From Diadema setosum (taxonomy: Eukaryota; Echinodermata; Echinoidea; Diadematoida; Diadematidae): a DNA stretch of 64,000 bases. The stretch is taken from positions 28,646,655 through 28,710,654 of the forward strand of contig CM067065.1 of the NCBI GenBank assembly GCA_033980235.1, in the 5' to 3' direction. How positions within the stretch are numbered: position 1 is the first letter of the stretch; every line of letters starts with the position of its first letter. Below are positions 11,373 to 21,853 of this stretch, one piece after another. The notes under the pieces are model-generated. The model had not been told where the DNA came from, made no database searches, and saw only the letters and a list, made by a program, of their open reading frames with translations. Both the position numbers and the translations under genes were made by a program.

Positions 11373-11512
11373 GAGCACTGATCGACCTGACACAATCCTA
11401 CAATGTGGTCTTCAGCATGTTGGGGGCGGGCTTTCTTTTACTCTCTCTGGACTACCTCCTTGTGATGCTACTGGTCTCACGGAGAACAGCCCGTCGAGAA
11501 ACGCCTTACTAG
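11373..11512 (+). CDS. MCT-like transporter copy 1, last exon (TM12, C-terminus)
   Basis: 140 bp including the TAG stop, entered in phase 1. It reads ALIDLTQSYNVVFSMLGAGF, then a hydrophobic segment LLLSLDYLLVMLLV and the short basic tail SRRTARRETPY. GALIDLTQSY is the usual MCT junction into TM11-12. The 3' flank carries a possible ATTAAA signal at 11728. The paralogous exon 52518-52657 is almost identical. Confidence 0.9.
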
Positions 11513-12263
11513 CGTGACAGCATCTTACCATCCAATTAATTCTAAAGCGCTTTTGCAAATGTCTTATTATAGAATACAATATGGCAAATTCTAAATATGG
11601 TAGTGAGTGTGTGTTTCTTTACAGGTGAGGGTGAGTTTACGCTCGTTTCCCATAATGTTGTGTATGTTTTGCAAATATCTAGACATTACCTATAAAAAAA
11701 AAAAATGACACGGCAATTGACGACAATATTAAAGCAATTGAATTGAATTGAGTTGGTTGGGTAAAAAAAAATGCAAGTGAAGACTTGATAGAAAATCACA
11801 CAAAAAAAACTGTGTTTGTTTGACTTCATGTTTGTGGTGTTTTTTTTTTTTTTGGTTTTTTTTTTCAATAAGGCTTTTGTTTCATGTCAAGATTGCTACG
11901 CCTTCAATTATTCATGGGCCACAGTTTGCAATGTATCAGAATATTTGAATTATTGACAATTGATAGGAAATTGATGCATTTGTTTTGGTCCCTTTATTTG
12001 CTTATTTTTGTCTGATGGTACCAAGAAATAATTGATGATACCTAACAGCTTTTTTTTTCGGTGCTTTAGTGACAAAAAATTGTAAGAAATAGAATCAATA
12101 GAATAAAAAAGAAAACAGAGGTTATTATAGCTGATTAATAGGCTAATGGTGAAGACTTTATTACAGGCAACTGATAAAGCAGCTGAAATAGTCCTTGGTG
12201 TACTAATGGATAAAAAAAAACTGACACTCTCAATCAGATCATCTTGAACAAACAAAAAAGACA
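11513..12263. other. 3' flank of MCT copy 1, no other gene
   Basis: Likely 3' UTR at first (ATTAAA at 11728-11733; aattgaattgaattgag at about 11737). Then AT-rich sequence with poly-A and poly-T runs. No protein was recognised. Confidence 0.5.
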
Positions 12264-12267
12264 TTAA

Positions 12268-12389
12268 AGGACAAGTCCACCTACATAATACATGTGGATT
12301 GAGTGAAGGCAACAATAGTAGTAGAATAAATTAGTGTAAGTAATGTTGCTGCTTTCACAAAACCATGTCTATGAAGGTGAACTTGTCCT
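12268..12389. mobile_element. AGGACAAG MITE, short internally deleted copy (122 bp)
   Basis: Ends AGGACAAGTCCACC and GGTGAACTTGTCCT are inverted repeats, and TTAA stands on both sides (12264-12267 and 12390-12393). The interior is a shortened version of 31430-31985. The TTAA duplication is typical of piggyBac-mobilised elements; the autonomous partner is not here. Confidence 0.85.
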
Positions 12390-12501
12390 TTAAGTTCAAA
12401 GAGGCAGAGGCTTCAGATTACCCTCTCAAACAGGTGGCAGGGATTGTATTACAAGGAAGAAATATCCAGTCGTAGAAGTCCTGAGACCCTCACGTTTTCT
12501 A

Positions 12502-12629
12502 GTGGCGGATCCAGGCGGGGACGCTCGTTGTTTTTGTTAAAAGCAAAAGAAATAAAAAGGAAAATGGGGCGCCCCCACTTTATTTGGTTAAAGGGTCCCC
12601 CATTTGCGGAATTCCTGGTTCCGCCCCTG
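12502..12629. mobile_element. GTGGCGGATCCAGG-type small TIR element (about 128 bp)
   Basis: The ends gtggcggatccagg and cctggttccgcccc are inverted. The flanks tttcta/tttcta may be the target duplication. The interior is short and non-coding. Confidence 0.6.
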
Positions 12630-13012
12630 GTTTCTATCAAATATCAGTGATTTGCCAAGCCAATCTAACTTTTGTTGGTGGTGGTATGTTTAATGTTTGT
12701 TTGTTGTTGTTGTTTTTATCAATTGAGACTATATCTTATTCCTGATGGTTCTAGATTGTTTCCTTACTTTCCCCTCAAATCGCACAAATAATGATATGAA
12801 CGTTGTAAACGAGCAATCAAATGAAGTTAATTGTGCAGTCATGGTGTATCGTCAAAAAATAATGATAATCATGTGGGGATACACAAAATAAATAAGGAAT
12901 TCAAATTGATGGCACACTGATGAGGAAGGACGAAATAATTCGATATATCAAGGAATGGATCATGCAAAAAAAAAAAAAAAATATAATGGGTAGTTTTTTA
13001 ACGTTACATTAT
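12630..13012. other. AT-rich sequence, no gene
   Basis: Includes TTG repeats at about 12663-12715 and a poly-A run at 12965-12980. Nothing coding was seen. Confidence 0.5.
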
Positions 13013-13533
13013 GTGACCCTGCATCACAAAACCAACAAAAAGTCACCAGATATGGATTTTTAGTTAAGGGCAGATTCTGAAAGAGCAGACTCTTAGCTTT
13101 AAAATGGTGTATAACTCAATTCAAATGGCCTCCCCTAACCTACGTAAATACTAGAAAGAATGCACATACTACGACGAAGTGTGAACTGAGAAAAGAGGCT
13201 CCGACGTTCACCGTCTATTTAAGCGCTTAATCTTTACCAAGCCGTGCTAGCTGTGCCTTGAAAGGGACAAAACACAGGATGTAAACCACTGGAGCAACAA
13301 CAATGAAGGGATTATCAGATTACGCTGAAATTGAGCATGTTCTAATAACACATTCGGCCCATGATCAATGCTAACTTTCAAAACAGTTATTAGACTTTAA
13401 AATGAAGAGTGTGCAAAGGATCTCAAGACATGAAAAGTGGCCTCTGAAGACATACCTGATCATTCTACTTTTTCCCCCCCAAAAAAGGGGTTGTAGAAAA
13501 ACTGCTAAAAACACACTTTCTCCTTCATGTTAA

Positions 13534-14505
13534 AGGTACTGTTTACTATTGGGAGCAGTGATTTAAAAAATGTTAGAGATATCACATTTGATGCATGTGC
13601 AGGTCAATTGGCTCGCAAAACATCCTACCATATAAGATTTTTGAAATAAAGGTTAAAATATATGGATATATGGATATATCACATTTTGTTTCTCAGTAAA
13701 CGAGAACTGTAGACGGTTTATTTGAAAAAAAAAAAAACATTTTTATTATAACTAATGTTCACATTGAAACAATAATCAACACTGATTACACTTAATCATT
13801 TTTTTTAGATTGGTTGTTTCTAGGTTAAGAGTTCTCTAAACACATCCAAAAGTTGTATTTACCTGTGACAGTTTCGACGACGGGCTGTCATCTTTCTCAA
13901 ACGATGGCTAATTGGCAACTGGTGATATGGCGCCAATCAGCAATCACCCCGGTGTGACATTCGCGTGATTGCGCCATCGTAAATGTCAGAGAGTTGGTAA
14001 GCACCCCCATCCCGGTTCATGTTGTGGGGGGTTCTTTTGATCCAGATGGCCTCCCTGATGCGTCTGTTCAGGTCCTGGCTTTCTCTCGCTACTAACCGCG
14101 ACCCCTCCCAGTTGATGACGTGATTTTCCCTCCCAGCATGGTCAGTTATGGCAGACTTGTTTTATGTTTGGCTTACAGATGCCAAACATGGGGGGTGCTT
14201 ACCAACTGTCTGACATTTACGATGGCGCAATCACTCGCATGTCACACCTGGGTGATTGCTGATTGGCGCCATATCACCAGTTGCCAATTAGCCATCGTTT
14301 GAGAAAGATGACAGCCCGTCGTCGAAACTGTCACAGGTAAATACAACTTTTGGATGTGTTTAGAGAACTCTTAACCTATATTTATCAACCATCCTTATGA
14401 ACTTATTTCGCAAATTGGTTGTTTCTAGCCCCAACTCACATTTTAGAAGTATTCTGAAGCAGTAAAACTGGGTTTCTCTTCATCTGCAAATGGCAAATAA
14501 TATCT
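13534..14505. mobile_element. TTAA-flanked MITE (AGGTACTGTTTACTA ends) nested in the GTGACC MITE
   Basis: The left end aggtactgtttactattggg follows TTAA (13530-13533). The right end tggcaaataatatct is followed by a decayed TTGA (14506-14509). The reverse complement of the right part (aaacccagttttactgcttc) matches the left part of the copy at 34553-35234. The Penelope-like insert at 13824-14413 interrupts it. Confidence 0.75.
13824..14413 (-). mobile_element. Penelope-like retroelement: inverted pair of 3' ends
   Basis: On the minus strand about 14165-13955 reads as the C-terminus of a Penelope-like element, after its GIY-YIG endonuclease: DHAGREN, VINWEGSRLV, RRIREAIWIKRTP, NMNRDGGAYQLS, ending at a TGA. 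Each element end is about 190 bp. The second, sense copy (14192-14385) is a near-perfect inverted repeat of the first (about 13820-14013) and holds only the tail of the same protein. Inverted partial copies are typical of Penelope elements. The 15-bp sequence attggttgtttctag occurs on both sides (13809-13823 and 14414-14428) and once in the intact host MITE, so it is a target duplication. Confidence 0.85.
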
Positions 14506-14645
14506 TTGATATCCCAAACTGAAAAATAATGTAGAAGAAGGAGAGCTCTTTCAGAAAATATGAACAACTCGAGATTGACTTGGTTGAACCATCACCTTTT
14601 TTGAATCCTCACTTTTGTTTTGTTAATTTTGTGATGCACGGTCAC

Positions 14646-15454
14646 ATATAAAAATAAGCATTTAATGTGCAGAGGCATATTTTCGTGCTTTGCTCGGGAC
14701 AATCACATTTTATGGAATTTAAGTTTTGGGGAAGTAGCTACAAAAACTTCCTCAGTCGATTATTTCTTGCACAGAAAATGGCCAAAGCGGAATTACGTCT
14801 ACTCCATCTCAAACAAGTTTTAGACCAATATTCACCAGTCAAGAAATATTGGATAATCGTAATCTTCATGAACTTGCAATATCAAAATTTGCATCCGATT
14901 TACACAAGATAGCATTAGCCATATTCTTCAGTGTAATATTTACACTATGAGGAATCATACCTTTAGAACCTGAGGTAAAGAACACTCCGTTCTAAGACTT
15001 CCCAAATCATGTATTCCATCTGCTATACAGGAGCAAAGTTTTGACGCAAGTATTCGAGAGGCAAGAACAAGATTATTATTGCATAAAATGTAAGATTTCA
15101 TTTATCATCAAGATTGCCACTGGTTGCTGATAAGTCTCTTGAGAACTAGTACCCACAGTTTTTGTACAGCGTGTATGTTTTGATGTTTTAATGTTTTGTG
15201 TTTGTTTTTCCAATGTAAAAAAAAAGAATCAATGGAGAATAATTCTGGACTATTTTGTGCTAAGTTTTTTGTGCTTATCAATGAAGGTATATAAAATGTA
15301 ATATGTTTTCATATCTTATAACATACAAATCTTTGTTAGCGTATTCATAATCATTGTCATTCTCGCAAATTCATGGAAAATATAATTATATTCTCATGTA
15401 AATGTGTTTTGTTGTTGATAAAGTCAAACTCAAACTAAACTCGACTCAACTCCG

Positions 15455-15486
<32 letters not shown>

Positions 15487-15942
15487 TTTTTGTTTTTTTT
15501 GTTTTTTTTTTTTTGGGGGGGGGGATAGCTTGGTTGCGCCCGCGAAAAGTTTAACGGGTCGGGACTCTAGAAGACAATGACTTTTACGATATGAATTGGA
15601 ACAAATACGGATAATCATATTGTTAATTTCAATTCTACAGCCACGTCACCTCACTGAGACGATCAGTCATTCAAACCAGGGAGGCGGGCTCCCTGTTCAA
15701 ACACATTATACGAGATACTTTTGGCAGTTTTGCACACGAGTATCATATAATTTCCCATACACAAGTTTCTCACACATACATTATTGTTTTAGCTCTTTAT
15801 GTTTTACGTTCGTACGCTTGACTCAGTCAACGACGGGAACATTTTTTCTGAAACGCACAAACCCGCCAAAGACAAATTGACATAATAGCCAAATGCCACA
15901 ACACAACGAAAGCTTCACTACCGATTACAACCCTCTCACAGG
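14646..15942. other. No gene recognised; possible LINE 3' tail
   Basis: AT-rich, with several short open frames lacking family motifs. The stretch aaagtcaaactcaaactaaa (15420-15440) resembles a LINE 3' tail. T- and G-rich homopolymers occur at 15450-15525. Nothing else can be supported. Confidence 0.4.
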
Positions 15943-16375
15943 TAAAGCCCCTGTTCCACTATGCCGTTCTCGCTACGATTTGACAATTTTCTCAGATCGG
16001 GAAGGATCGGGTAAAATCTGAGCCGATCTGGACACAGTACGATGTTAGAACGCTCTAAGTACGCTGCAGTTACGACTAGTTACGTGCTTGCTACGCTCTT
16101 ACTACGATGATCGGGAATGAGGCATTACGATCTCTGCCGCTGCAGCTACGCTTTAGAACGATGTAGCTACGCTGTCAGTGCGATGCTGCCGATGTTATCC
16201 GATCGATGCACGTTGTATCTACGCTCTGAACGGATGATCTTATCACGCTGTCATCCCGTTCAGAGAGCTGAAAAGTGCCCGATGTGCCCCGATGTATCCC
16301 GATTCGACTGTCGATCTGCAGTCAGTCAACTTATTAGCATGCAGAACCGAAGAAATATACTGTGTACCTCGAAGA

Positions 16376-16745
16376 GTCTCCTCAACTCCCTGTTCTTTTG
16401 CAGCAATACATTGTTATAAACAAAGACGTGCTGATTTTTCCAAGGCTTTTTCTTGATGTCCTTGCTTTTATAGTCCGTCTTCCTCCAGTTGTAGATGATT
16501 TCACATTCTTCAAAATTCTGCTATGTCCTCTTCCTCCTCTTTAAGCATCACGTGCAGTCTCTCTTTCTTCGCCTTTTGGGTGGCTGCTTTGCTGCTTTCT
16601 TCTCTTCTTTTTCTTCATCTCTTCTCCTTCTTCGAAACTTTGAGCTCCTGCTTCTTCATGTTCTGCCCCGACAGGTGCAGTGGCAATGCCATCCTCCTCC
16701 TCAACAGTTCTGCCTCTCGATCTCCTTGATCTTCTTCTGGCAGAC
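16376..16745 (-). pseudogene. Basic/acidic protein with MADF-like segment, carried by the palindrome (broken)
   Basis: Read on the minus strand from about 16745: MSARRRSRRSRGR, an acidic stretch, then a lysine-rich stretch. In the neighbouring frame follow AKKERLHVMLKEEEEDIAEF and, after one extra base, ECEIIYNWRKTDYKSKDIKK followed by KPWKN. The last part resembles the core of MADF/Myb-SANT-like DNA-binding domains (LYN...DYK...K...W). The right arm repeats it on the plus strand (17390-17610). Both arms carry the same frame break. MADF-like assignment is tentative. No transposase core was seen. Confidence 0.4.
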
Positions 16746-17610
16746 ATTTTTGTGTAAGTTTTCTTCCCGTTCTTGTGCCGATGTTACTACGCTCAGAAAG
16801 ACCTTGTTACGCTCATCCCGCTGCGTTTGCGCTGTCAACTACGCTCTCCCCGCTTGCCGTACGATTGAATTTATGTCAATTTTGATCGGGGAGATCGGGA
16901 AGAAATTTTGAACAGGTTCAAAATTTCTTCCCGATCTGAAAAAAAAATGCCCGCTTCAACCCCGACCTCCACACGCTGCTGCTACGATGCTTCCGATCCC
17001 CGTACGCTTTTGCCGCTCTCTCCCGATCTGCTAGATCGGGAGAGATCGGGGTCCAGATCGTGATAATGGAACGGGGGCTTTACTTGTATTGCGTAGTGAT
17101 TGAGGTAAGCCCCCGTTCCACTATCACGATCTGGACCCCGATCTGTCCCGATCTAGCAGATCGGGAGAGAGCGGCAAAAGCGTACGGGGATCGGGGTTGG
17201 AGCGGGCATTTTTTCAGATCGGGAAGAAATTTTGAACCTGTTCAAAATTTCTTCCCGATCTCCCCGATCAAAATTGACCTATTTTTAATCGTACGGCAAG
17301 CGGGGAGAGCGTAGTGACAGCGTAGATACAACGGGATGAGCGTAACAAGATCTTTCTGAGCGTAGTAACATCGACGCAAGACGGGAAGTAATTTTAGCTG
17401 TAATTTTCGAAGAACAAGAAGAAGAGATGAAGAAAAAGAAGAGAAGAAAGCAGCGAAGCAGCTACCCAAAAGGCGAAGAAAGAGAGACTGCACGTGATGC
17501 TGAAAGAGGAGGAAGAGGACATAGTAGAATGTTGAAGAATATGAAATCTTCTACAACTGGAGGAAGATGGACTATAAAAGCAAGGACATCAAGAAAAAGC
17601 CTTGGAAATT

Positions 17611-17927
17611 TTTTTTTTTTTTTTTTTGCCAAGAACACATTTGTTTATACCGGCCCAAGTTATTGGAATTCATTGAATTCCAATATTGAAAATGCCCTTT
17701 CTTCATTTAAAAGGAAACTGAAATTTGTTCTACTGCAATCGTATAATTCTACTGATATGAATTAACCAGCTGTTATAACCCCTTATCTAAGAAAAGAACC
17801 ACGTATTGATTGCTGCGTATATTCTCTTATTATTATACTCATGTAATAAGGCTACGATATTTCCGCGATTATATCTCTAGTACACTGTTCTTTCTCGCGT
17901 CACTCTCTCTCTCTCTCCCCCCTCCCT

Positions 17928-17958
<31 letters not shown>

Positions 17959-18489
17959 GACATACTTCCGACGAGATCGCTGTCTCTGCTAATCGTTTTT
18001 GTCTGTTTTGTTTGTTCCGTTCTGTTCTGTTCTATTACTGTTATATTAGTTTTGTCTCATTTTGTCTCATCTCATAGTCAACTCTCTGTTGTACTGTTAC
18101 TCATATTTCAGTCCCGTTTCATGTTTTTACGTGTGTGCATGTGTCTGTTTTGTAGATCTGTCTCTCTAGTGGGCTTCTAGACCTTCTCTTTGCTTTCAAC
18201 AGTTGAAAGCAAACATCAGTTACTGATGTTTTTCTTCTGAGGGGCCCACATTCTACAAGCCTTTTCTTTTTAGTGGGTCCCTCCATTTTTCGAATTATCC
18301 AAAATGTTTACTTCGAATCACTTGAGTTTTATGATAATGTGTAATTATTGCAAGGTGCTACAATCATTGTATATTCTTTTCATCCTACATATACCACCTT
18401 ATTTTCTGTTACCAAAAAAGCCGACGTTAGTGATGTCTATATGTTCTTGTCGAAAAATGAAATAAAACATTGAATTGAAATTTGAATAT
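17611..18489 (+). pseudogene. LINE 3' end inserted in the right arm of the palindrome
   Basis: The end of a LINE ORF2 reads NTFVYTGPSYWNSLNSNIEN, then LSSFKRKLK and a stop at 17762-17764. This is the conserved GPxxWNSLP...SFKRKL C-terminus of CR1/Jockey-like LINEs. The 3' UTR runs to the tail acattgaattgaaatttgaa (about 18466-18485). A T-run at 17610-17626 marks the 5' truncation. A (CT)n tract lies at 17905-17960. The palindrome arm resumes at about 18486-18490. Confidence 0.8.
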
Positions 18490-18909
18490 TTCTTTGGTTC
18501 TGCATGCTAATAAGTTGACTGACTGCAGATTGACAGTCAAATCGGGGTACGTTGGGGCACATCGGGCACTTTTCAGCTCTCTGGACGGGGTAACAGCGTG
18601 ATGAGATCGTATAGATCGTTCAGAGCGTAGATACAGCGTACATCGATTGGATAACTTCGGCAGCATCGCACTGACAGCGTAGCTACATCGTTCTAAAGCG
18701 TAACTGCAGCGGCAGAAATTGTAATTTCTCATCCCGATCATCGTAGTAAGAGTAAGAGCGTAGCAAGCACGTGGTAGTCGTAACTGCAGCGTACTTAAGC
18801 ATTCTAACATCGTACTCTGTCCAGATCGGCTCAGGTTTTACCCGATCCTTCCCGATCTGAGAAAATTGTCAAATCGTAGCGAGAACGGCATAGTGGAACA
18901 GGGGCTTTA

Positions 18910-19530
18910 GCTGTATTCCTTACGATGTTGTTGTTTTTGTTTTTCGAGTAAATTATAATTTTCTGCAATGCCTCCCAGACCTGAACAATAAATGTAGCTG
19001 CTGGCCATTTGAAAGAAGAGAACATTGTGATCAAAGACATACAATAAGTTACATTGTATAGCAAAGCTTGGAATTTTCTCTAAAACCAGTTGAAAACCTT
19101 GCTGTTTGCGTGTCCAGTATAAAAGTTTTTATAAAGAATTACAGGAACTGAAAACAGAATGTTTTCCCCATGCATGCCTGCTGAATGCCTCGGAATAATG
19201 TCGCACAGAAAAAAAGGCTTTAATATTATTTGTATCTCGTTGTTTGAATAGATCTAAATAGAGCCCCACAATAGAGCGCTTCCCCGTTTCATCAGCACAC
19301 TCCACCAAGGTCTCTCCGCTCTTGTAATCCTGGCCTCCTCATGGTTCCCTAAAATAATGTAAAACTATGTGGGGTAGCAGCCTAGCAGGTCTTTTCATCA
19401 TACTTTGGGAGATCCTCTCTCTGGAACAAGCCTCCTTTACACATTCTTACTATGTCCTCAGTTGATTGTTTTTAATGACATCACTGAAATCACACATATT
19501 TCAAATAGCATGATTAGTCCATAACATAAT

Positions 19531-19566
<36 letters not shown>

Positions 19567-19570
19567 TTCT
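18910..19570. other. No gene seen; (CT)n microsatellite at 19532-19565
   Basis: AT-rich unique-looking sequence. Only the CT repeat is distinctive. Confidence 0.6.
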
Positions 19571-19574
19571 TTAA

Positions 19575-20070
19575 AGAAAACCCAAACTCAAATAGAGTGG
19601 ATTGAGTGAAAGCAGCAACATTAGTAGAACATATCAGTGAAAGTTTGAGGAAATTCCTACAATCGCTGCAAAAGTTATGAATGTTTAAGGTTTTGGCGTT
19701 GAAGAAGAAAATATAGCGGAAATTCCAACCAAAAAAAAAAATCATTTTTCATGAAAAGTACACGTTCCATCAACTTGATACTGACATATGTCAAGGGTAG
19801 CACTTCCCCCCTACTTTCTGAAAGCGTTTAGTCAAATGCTCTTTCATTATGCTAGAAAAGTGAATTTTTTGTGGAATTTTCTTTATAATGGTTGTCCACA
19901 CATACATCGTAACCTCTAGCACTCTCCTCATTCAGCGATTCCAATACCAAAACTTTCAAAATTCATAACTTTTGCATCGATGGTCCGATTTTCCTCAAAG
20001 TTCACTGATGAGTTCTACTAATATTGCTGGTTTCAGTCAATCCACATTGTTCTTTGGGTTTGGGTTCCCT
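19575..20070. mobile_element. TTAA-flanked MITE, AGAAAACCCAAAC ends (496 bp)
   Basis: Ends AGAAAACCCAAACTC and gggtttgggttccct are inverted, and TTAA stands on both sides (19571-19574 and 20071-20074). The interior shares segments with the AGGACAAG MITE (gtggattgagtgaaagcagc; aaaattcataacttttgca), so the two families are related with different tips. Confidence 0.85.
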
Positions 20071-20074
20071 TTAA

Positions 20075-20996
20075 TGCCCTTTGAGCATTCAGACTGAGTG
20101 GTGAAAGACAATGTCATGAATATCCTCTATTATTATCATACCATTATTATCATACTCCGTGACACATAAAGGGGTAAAAGTCTATCTAACTTGCTACCCC
20201 TACCAAAATGATCCATGTATAAGTATTGTCTGACATCGAAAAACATACTTTCCGAGCCAAATTTGAATTTTCCACAATGCTTATAACATGAGCTATGGGT
20301 CAAAATGTTTTTGCTATTAAAGGCGGATATTTTGACATTTAAATGGCGCCTGAAGACATGGGAGGAAAAATGGAAACAAGGTTGTCTGCTTGCTTCCCTT
20401 TGATTCAGCATCCCAAAATTGGCTAAGCTGGCTTAAAAAAGAAATCGGTTTTGGCCCAAAAATCTCACACGATCAATTATTTCAACAAAATAGATAAATG
20501 CATAGCAAGTTTGTACCAACTTCTTGTTTTGTCTTCATTGATTTTTGAGATTGATTTCATTTTGATTACATATTCCTTGTTTATAGTACTGAATTTTTTT
20601 TTTCAAGCGGAATGACTGAACAAAATAAACCATAATTTCAATTACAGGAACTTGGTCGGACACGTCTACACAAGTTCATTTTTAAAAGCTCTCAAAAGCA
20701 GAGCTAACGTTATCTCTGGTCGGTTTGTTTATAAAGGCAAAACAATGTATCAATACATTGCATGAATGAATCTATCAGAGTTGCCGTGATCAAGATGCAA
20801 GACAAAACTGAAGATTGTAATCTCCCGTGAAATAAATTTGGTCATTTTTATGAGAGATGTTACAAAGGCTCGTCCCATTTTTGTTTCCTTCTAAAAGTCA
20901 GGTAAATTCAGTATACGAGGTGACCTGTATATCAAACCATTCATTGCAGTTTTGCTGGAAGGGTTGTCTCATAATGTCAATGAATTATATTGACTT
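20075..20996. other. No gene seen
   Basis: About 920 bp of AT-rich sequence. Open frames are short and carry no family motif. Confidence 0.5.
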
Positions 20997-21000
20997 TTAA

Positions 21001-21388
21001 AGGGTGTGTACAGTTCTGGTCGAGGTGAAGATTTAGCTTTTAACATTTTGCGAGATATTCAGAAACCACTCTATAAGAATGTCAAAGAGCATGCAGTTCT
21101 AAAGCGTATCAAAAGTTTATTCGATGAAAATCGGTTTTGAAATGGCCGAGATATCCGAAAACAATGTGAAACAAAGAGATCCTAATAAAGTTGTGGCATG
21201 TCGCCTTTCATTATTAACACTTTTTTTTTGGATATCTCAGCCATTTGAAAACCAATTTTCATCAAATGAACGTTGAATCCTTTTTAAAATTACATGCCCT
21301 TTCATATTTCATAATGAGGCTTTTCATTATCTCACTTAGGAATATTCAAAACCTGAATCCCCGCCTCAACCAGTACTGTACAGTCCCT
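21001..21388. mobile_element. TTAA-flanked MITE, AGGGTGTGTACAGT ends, copy 1 (388 bp)
   Basis: Ends AGGGTGTGTACAGTTCTGGT and ccagtactgtacagtccct, with TTAA at 20997-21000 and 21389-21392. The second copy, at 34597-34979, is nearly identical. The interior contains inverted gatatc(t/c)c... segments that fold on each other. Confidence 0.9.
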
Positions 21389-21392
21389 TTAA

Positions 21393-21837
21393 TGACGTTC
21401 CTCAGTTGAGTTTGTGCGCATCCTAGCTGCGCAGGTTGACAGTGACGTAACAAAGCGTAGAAGCGAACGCACGAGTGATGAGCTGAGCTAGCTGAGCTGA
21501 GCAGCTGCTAATAGATCGAGCTAGAGTGTGGCACGTACGGATACCCGACAGCTCCCCACCGCGGCCGCACTGGGCGGCCTCGCTCGGCTATCGTGCCGAC
21601 TGTACGCGTTACAATCTGTACGTACTACGTACAGCGATTCAGCGGTCCGAGCTGCATAATTATGGTCATGGTAGCACAACACTGATCAGCGGAATCGGGA
21701 AGCTTGGAAGTGCCTCCTATTGAAGGAGGCAGACTTAATCAGAAGGGGAAGAAGAAGAAGAAGACGGAAGTGAGCTGTTTCCATTTTCAATCCATAGATC
21801 TGTTTTGTGACACGCAGTTCATTATCTGTTCATCAAC
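21393..21837 (+). promoter_or_regulatory. CpG-rich stretch, candidate promoter and 5' UTR
   Basis: GC- and CpG-rich compared with all flanking sequence, including gcggccgcactgggcggcct and cgtacgtactacgtac near 21560-21640. Ends just before an ATG whose short reading runs into a GTAAGG splice donor. No TATA box can be assigned. Confidence 0.4.
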
Positions 21838-21853
21838 ATGGTCAAGTGGAGTG
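21838..21853 (+). CDS. Candidate first coding exon, MVKWS, unknown protein
   Basis: ATG GTC AAG TGG AGT G followed by the donor gtaagg, leaving phase 1. It lies at the edge of the CpG-rich stretch. If joined to 23584 the reading continues without a break (MVKWS-E-NVDEKDL). A frame match by chance is one in three, so support is moderate. Function unknown. Confidence 0.35.

Larger units (their letters stand above)
13013..14645. mobile_element. GTGACC-TIR MITE, full-length copy carrying two further nested elements
   Basis: Starts GTGACCCTGCATCACAAAAC and ends in the inverted counterpart gttaattttgtgatgcacggtcac. Removing the nested 13534-14505 leaves about 660 bp, close to the 688 bp of the uninterrupted copy at 27759-28446. 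The interior (ccactggagcaacaacaatg and following) is shared with 5872-6422. Confidence 0.85.
15943..18909. mobile_element. Giant foldback/palindromic element, arms of at least 1.1 kb
   Basis: Left arm 15943-17083, 21-bp spacer 17084-17104, right arm 17105-18909. The termini TAAAGCCCCTGTTCCACTA and tagtggaacaggggcttta are inverted. The outer 400 bp (tacgctgcagttacg style runs) pair with 18490-18909; the inner 650 bp (gatcgggagagatcgggg style runs) pair with 17105-17610. The right arm is interrupted by a LINE 3' end at 17611-18489, with loss of about 80 bp. Related short ends occur at the palindrome centre (acgggggctttac / gtaagcccccgt), so it may have formed from two elements or by inverted duplication of one. 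Confidence 0.88.

Noticed and set aside
16495..16911. 138-codon plus-strand frame in the palindrome
   Set aside because: It is the reverse of the lysine/glutamate-rich reading and consists of leucine/serine/phenylalanine runs. The minus reading is the more protein-like.
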